In this document: positions 60,001-64,000 of the stretch, in pieces
Layout: every line of letters begins with the position of its first letter
How positions within the stretch are numbered: position 1 is the stretch's first letter
Source: Puffinus mauretanicus
Taxonomy: Eukaryota > Chordata > Aves > Procellariiformes > Procellariidae
Direction: 5' to 3'
Length of the DNA: 64,000 nucleotides
Assembly: GCA_023333565.1 (NCBI GenBank)
Contig: JAJKFH010003165.1
Location: 1,736,001-1,800,000, forward strand
Position numbers and translations under genes: made by a program
Notes under the pieces: generated by a model
What the model saw: only the letters and a program-made list of their open reading frames with translations
Database searches by the model: none
What the model was told of the DNA's origin: nothing

Positions 60001-63000
60001 TGAACTGCTGTACAAAAACTGCTGCTCTGGAAGTGGGTTTTCACTGCATCTTCAAGCACTGCTTGCTTTGGGAAGGTGGCTGTGTCCAAATTACACTTAA
60101 CAGCTCTGCTTTCTGTGTTTTGTGCTCACTGGTGATGATTTCTAGTGATTACTTCTTGCCTGCTTTAAGCTCTAAAGTATGTTCTTGCTGCTGTTGCATC
60201 CACAGACCTAGCGCAGCAACCGGGACGTGTGCTGCGCTCTGTCAGACACGCTCGTCAGGGTTCGTCTCTGAGTTTTATGTAAAGAGACCTTGGAGGATGC
60301 TCTCCTCGCAGAGACTATGCAATCCCAGAAGATGGAGTGGCAGTGAAATATGACTTGAGAAGAAAAAGGCCCAGCGTTTCAGATCCCGTGTTTAATTTGG
60401 GAACTGGCAGTTAGCAAAAGCACCCATTAGCTTGGAAATGTGTTATCATAATTAGTGAGAAACAAAGAATATGGGACCCCTGAATACCATTTTAATTAAA
60501 ATCATTTTTCAGAGAAGAACAGCATTTTAAACGCATGCTATCTTGGCAGCCCTGAGAGGAATATTAGTAGCAATATGAACTAGAAACTTTGACAGTCACC
60601 TTTGGAGAAAGAACGGCTCAAACTGCTGGGCACAGTCAGATATGCCCTTTCCAGATCCATGTGGAGCTGTAATGAAGTTACTGCCCTGCTCCCAGAAGTT
60701 ACTGATTTCTCAGCTGAGTAATTGAAGACGTGAGCACTTACATTTCGTTGTGATAAAATGAGTTTGCTTAAATCCCCCAGCTGAGGCAGTGCTGATTTCC
60801 GACTGAGGTGAGGTAGCTAACAGCTGTGGCCAATAGCTTTTAAACAGCCCTCACTTGATTGCTTATAATTGCCTAATTATAGTTTGAGTCAATTAAAAAA
60901 TATACTTCTACTTAAACTCTCATTAACTCATGTTGGAGTTGGGGCTGCTGCCTTCAAAATCAACTTTTTTAAATAACAAAAAAAAATTGCATTCCTTTTA
61001 TTCTCAAACACTGCTAAATCCGTTTCCGCAAATTGCAATATTGTACGTTAAGTCAGAGCAAAAAGTGCTAAAATGTGGAAAATATTGGCATCCAGAACCA
61101 AGATCCTAGGGCAGATTCTCTTTCGTTTCATCAAAAATTGGCAAGTGTATGAAAGAAAATATTTATCTTTGTTGTTTGTGATTCCAAGCGCCCCCTTGTC
61201 TACTCCTCTGGACTTTCTCTTCATTTTTGCTGTCAGTCATCAAGGCTGTGGCTTTATGAGCCTTTGCTGGCTGACTAGTTGCTGAGGTTGTTTTGTTTCT
61301 CCTTTCCAGGGGCCCCTGACTCAGGAGCCTCCAGCTTTGAAGCATCAGTGCTAGTAGGAAGGCTAAACTTAAACAACATCTGTTTTGTCATGTCTTTGTC
61401 CAAAGACACCCTGACAGCTCAGAGGCTTCTCTGCTCATTTGCTACATTCTGAACTGCCCTAAAACCTACATGTTTGGTTTATGTCAGCATTGGTAAAATA
61501 AATCCACGCATGTTTATCCAGCACAATCTTGTTATACTTTAATAATAATTTCTGCTTTCCCAGCGTCCTCAAGACTGTTGATACTGTGGAAAGTCACTGA
61601 TATGACGTGGCGAGGTGGTAAGAATTACACTGTGAGAAAGCCCTGTAAACATAAAAACTGTCATTTGCGTATGAACACATTTGCATGTATAAACCCAGCC
61701 TTTTGACTTGGAGTGTACTTTGAGATGACAACAGCTACGCAGGTTTAAAAACTACATAAGCCGTAGCATTCAACTCTTTCGTAACTGTGAATTCAGATTG
61801 CATCTCAGAAATGCCGTTAGCTCGTGGTTGCTGAGAAGTCGTGGATGAATCACTGCTGTCAGCAGCAGAGCAGTCCAGGTTGGGGAGGTTTTCTGTTTCT
61901 GCTGCCTCTGTGGCAGATGTGGGAGCAAGGAGTGAGAAAGAACAGCTGAGGACCTTGGTGGCTTTCTCTGGGACTAGACAAAGTCTATGATGCGAGGAGA
62001 AGAGACTATACTAAGAAGGATTGGGTTGGTAAGGGGAACAGTGGTACCTGAAATACAAGGACATGTTTAGGTCAGTATTTTGCCTCTGTGATGAAAATAG
62101 GGAGGGTGGAGGTTGCCCCAGAGCTGGACACATCCCCTGAACCCAACAAATAATCACTGCTCTGCATTCCACAATACGTAGCTTTGAAGTAATGCATGTC
62201 AAACTGGACAGTAATGGAGGGAAAATTACCATTTACTGGGGATTAAACAGATGTGACATTTGTTAATATGCAATGAGCAAGGCTGATGTCGTAGCAAATA
62301 CAAATCCATGGAAAACTGAGTGAATTACTGTAACTCTTAATGGGTTTCTGAGGAATCTCCTCTATGCCTGGTAAGAACCTTTCTTTTATTAGTTTGAGAC
62401 CATCAGAACAGGTTATCTGCCCTGTGGGGGTTATTAACATATGCCAAGAACATCAAGATAATATCAGGAACACAGAATGAGAAATAATAATTTAGGGACT
62501 GAAATGTGATGGCCTCAGGGGAACATGTGGACTGGTGACTGGATAGAGTGGTAAACCAAATATTACTGGGGGTTTTCTTTCCAACTATGCCACAAATAGC
62601 TTTGTGGCCAAGAACCCCATTTAACTGCACGAGTCTATAATGAAAGTATTCATGTTTGCCTACCTTCAACGTGTGTCAAATCTTTGATAGTGAAAGGCTT
62701 TGGGATATTACAATGTAAGATACTGAAGATGCGCAAGGCTTATCATATATCTTAGCCACAAACATCCCCATAAGCAAAAAGCTTACACGAGGTTGACCCT
62801 TTTTCCTGAATGAAGCAGTGCTTTATTTTGTTAACATGTTGCCCTTCTTTCATTCACAAAGATTTTTGCTTACCAAAAGAGTGCTGTTATGAAATGGATA
62901 TTTATGAATTAGTGTCTTAAATTATATTTATTCTATTCCACCGACTTCATAGTAAAATGAGGATCTGGCAGAAAACATGTCTGATAGCTTCAGTCTATGT

Positions 63001-64000
63001 CATTCACTTGGACATTTTTGCAACAGGGAATATCCCTGGCTGTGTGCACACCAAATATCCTTCTTGAGCTCTTCATGTGTTGCTTTAGTATAGTAACCAC
63101 ATGGAGGATCAAAACAAAGGGATTACAGGAAGAGAGGGATTTGAAGGTTGATGTCATATCTATTCACACATGTATATATAGCCTGCATTACTGCTAAATT
63201 CTTGGGGCTATTTTTACAGATAAATAGCGGGCTATATGTAAGCAAGTTGACTGATAATGCTTCTAGCAAGAACAAAAAAGTGACTGTAACTGCAGTTTTA
63301 ACTGCAATAGACTGATACGCATTAGTTTCCTTTATACTATAGCAAAAAAAAAAAGGCATCTGTGGAGAGCAGTTAAGAAAACAAAGTAATTTGAATACAC
63401 AGATGTAATAAAAAAGAAGACTTCACATTTGAAGGAAATTTTTAAAAGTGACAAGGGAAGCATTTAGTGAAAGGGCATAGTATTAGCGTGATCGTAAATG
63501 GAGTGACTGGGACAGGCTGACATGGTTGTAAGTAAACTTGGGTTTAAAAGCTCCTTGTTTTTGCAGCTAGCTGTGAAACAAACACAGTGAGGGGAAGGAA
63601 GTCATGTCTGGACCTTCTGTAGGTGGGTATCTGGGTTTTCTTTCTATACATGAAGCAGCTGGGAACAGAGGATTCATCATTTCTGTCTTCTCATTCAAAG
63701 TTTGTCCCGTTATAACTGTGTAATGTAAGAGAGAACAAAAAAAGATACTAAAGATTGCTTAAGATACTAAAAATTGCTTAACCAGTCCAGAAGTGAAAGA
63801 TTTAAGCTGTAGATTTTCCATTGAGTTTTGGAAGACACTACAAAAAAGAATTAAAAATGTCTGTCCCACAGAAAATGTGGAAGCAAACTCCATTTTTGCC
63901 ACTGCATTGACATAAAAAGTAACCCCGTGTTTCAGTAATAGGTCATGACAGTAAAACTGTTGTCACAGAGGCCAGACAGATAGAGTTTTTGAGCAGAATT

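Larger units (their letters stand above)
53111..64000. other. Non-coding sequence, no gene recognised
   Basis: No gene is supported. The longest open frame (59949-60353 plus, 134 codons) opens on GTG, is cysteine-rich by chance, and has no domain. Simple features are a perfect 9-bp hairpin at 56990-57011, a C13-A13 tract at 57040-57065, and poly-T and poly-A runs near 59288-59300 and 63344-63354. No interspersed repeat was recognised in this section. Confidence 0.65.

Noticed and set aside
59949..60353. Plus-strand 134-codon cysteine-rich frame
   Set aside because: It opens on GTG, which is not a normal start in a vertebrate, and the cysteines follow TGT/TGC-rich composition rather than a spaced pattern.
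1..64000. CRISPR arrays, operons, riboswitches, prokaryotic insertion sequences, tRNA and rRNA genes
   Set aside because: None is visible. Base composition, absence of dense coding and the bird-type repeats indicate vertebrate nuclear DNA, where most of these are not expected.

Overview
This 64-kb window looks like vertebrate, almost certainly bird, nuclear DNA from an intergenic region or large introns. No bacterial or viral gene layout, operon, rRNA or tRNA is visible. The bird assignment rests on two repeat types. There are three decayed CR1-type LINE copies. There are also two solo LTRs of an ERVL-like family that I recall as abundant in neoavian birds (the TguLTR5-like group of zebra finch; the family name is from memory and was not searched). 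I cannot name the species.

Layout from left to right: 1-5949 non-coding. 5950-6527 plus-strand solo LTR with a nearly perfect 5-bp target duplication. 6528-22079 non-coding, with two CpG-dense patches (9195-9465 and 10303-10440). 22080-23060 ancient CR1 fragment with a recognisable but ruined reverse-transcriptase active site. 23061-28862 non-coding, including an AT-rich stretch. 28863-29459 minus-strand solo LTR of the same family with a perfect 5-bp target duplication. 29460-35084 non-coding. 35085-35440 second CR1 3' relic. 35441-44069 non-coding, with a possible MIR fragment near 41365. 44070-44560 very G-rich block holding a 49-bp minisatellite. 44561-52559 non-coding. 52560-53110 third CR1 relic. 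53111-64000 non-coding, with a short perfect hairpin and a C13-A13 tract close together near 57.0 kb.

No protein-coding gene can be supported. Open frames are short and scattered on both strands, many open on non-ATG codons, and none shows a recognised domain. The longest one (minus strand, 43825-44679, 284 codons) is produced by the G-rich minisatellite. Individual exons of a large gene could be hidden here, but I recognise none.

I did not find an undescribed biological system. The best-supported results are the inverted LTR pair with their target-site duplications and CRE/TATA promoter elements, the three CR1 fossils, and the G-quadruplex-capable minisatellite. The candidate regulatory sites (REST-like at 510, CTCF-like at 26599) are weak leads.
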